A stretch of 64,000 nucleotides of DNA. Source: Croceibacterium sp. TMG7-5b_MA50 (GTDB taxonomy: Bacteria > Pseudomonadota > Alphaproteobacteria > Sphingomonadales > Sphingomonadaceae). This document shows positions 63,608 through 64,000 of the stretch, piece after piece; position 1 is the stretch's first letter; each line of letters opens with the position of its first letter. The position numbers and the translations under genes were made by a program. The stretch spans positions 1,878,001 through 1,942,000 of the forward strand of contig NZ_CP156082.1 in NCBI RefSeq assembly GCF_039830145.1, written 5' to 3'. The notes under the pieces are model-generated. The model was not told the DNA's origin, made no database searches, and saw nothing but the letters and a program-made list of their open reading frames with translations.

Positions 63608-64000
63608 TCAGCCGAGCAGCAGGTCGCCCGCGCCAAGCTGCAGATTGGCCTCCAGCTGTGCGACGGCCACGCCGGCGGCGCCGCCCGGCCCGTCACTGTC
63701 GAACAGCACCAGCCCGCTCGCGGCATCGTAGACCAGGCCAGAATTGCCCGCCATCCGCGCCTCGCCCGATCCCAGTTCCAGCACCAGCTTGTCCTGCCCG
63801 GCCTTGAACCCGATGACCGTCAGGATGTCGTCCGCGCCGAAATCGGTCACATGGAAGATGTCGGTGCCGTGGCTGGCAGTCACGGTATCGCGGCCGCCGC
63901 CGGTGAACAGCTCGTTATGGCCCACGCCCAGTTGCAGCGTATCGTCGCCGCCGGTCCCATGATAGGTGCGGCCGGTCAGATGCCAGCGTGCATCGTAATC
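63608..64000 (-). CDS. C-terminal part of an RTX-type calcium-binding protein
   Basis: The last 130 residues of a larger protein that continues beyond the right edge. HGTGGDDTLQLGVGHNELF and GGGRDTVTASHGTDIFHVTD are degenerate Gly-Asp-rich nonapeptide repeats. They are followed by DILTVIGFKAGQDKLVLELG, the region found before the C-terminal type I secretion signal. Calcium probably folds it outside the cell. It could be a polysaccharide lyase, epimerase or adhesin; the catalytic part is not visible. It is near the polysaccharide genes on the same strand. Confidence 0.75.
   Translation of the reverse strand, partial: DYDARWHLTGRTYHGTGGDDTLQLGVGHNELFTGGGRDTVTASHGTDIFHVTDFGADDILTVIGFKAGQDKLVLELGSGEARMAGNSGLVYDAASGLVLFDSDGPGGAAGVAVAQLEANLQLGAGDLLLG

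Overview
The window is a GC-rich chromosomal segment from an alphaproteobacterium, most likely in the Sphingomonadales (Sphingomonadaceae or Erythrobacteraceae). The indications are the bamE / cytochrome bc1 chaperone / DUF177 cluster, a CHCC zinc-finger protein, a Lys/Ala-rich DUF6481-type protein, the cysD-cysNC-cysQ operon, a TonB-dependent receptor paired with a beta-propeller phytase, DUF1501/DUF1800 partners and dense coding with many 1-8 bp gene overlaps. Placement below order level is inference. I found no tRNA, rRNA operon, CRISPR array or intact insertion sequence. The one stable RNA gene is rnpB.

Layout. 1-2749: minus-strand phage-type packaging module (TerL start, DUF5681 protein, ParB-domain DNA methyltransferase, and a gene cut by an in-frame TGA), running off the left edge. 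3141-12862: housekeeping and catabolic genes (DUF1501/DUF1800 pair, formaldehyde-detoxifying alcohol dehydrogenase, exported SDR, asparaginase, PepSY membrane protein, MaoC hydratase, I78 inhibitor lipoprotein, hydroxyisobutyryl-CoA hydrolase). 12944-16574: sulfate activation operon. 16552-25336: minus-strand block of PhoX-like phosphatase, NHEJ genes ligD and ku, and a phytase plus TonB receptor operon with a good PHO-box match. 25469-33551: hslU / flavin oxidoreductase / hslV, bamE, bc1 chaperone, DUF177 and small envelope or stress proteins. 33760-38211: phosphomannose isomerase, GH130 and a GT4-hydrolase fusion, suggesting a mannose-containing glycan. 38516-52260: NHL propeller protein, alpha/beta hydrolase with DUF3182 partner, gyrB, ZIP-like protein, guaA, assorted small genes and an orphan ABC ATPase. 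52825-57578: nadB, an acidic small protein, nrdA without nrdB, and rnpB. 57773-64000: exopolysaccharide cluster (WecG-type and GT4 transferases, acyltransferase, flippase, polymerase/ligase) ending in a truncated RTX-type protein.

Working together. The phytase and its outer-membrane receptor probably release and import phosphate under PhoB control. PhoX may join that response, with ku and ligD lying between the phosphate genes on the same strand. cysD, cysNC and cysQ convert sulfate to PAPS and clear PAP. The last cluster looks able to build, acylate, flip and polymerise a surface polysaccharide. The observations most worth checking are a 13-bp perfect hairpin that contains the ku start codon, a 27-codon gene with its own leader hairpin and terminator, a PHO box before the phytase operon, a flavin oxidoreductase gene between hslV and hslU, and a 29-bp inverted repeat pair about 23 kb apart.
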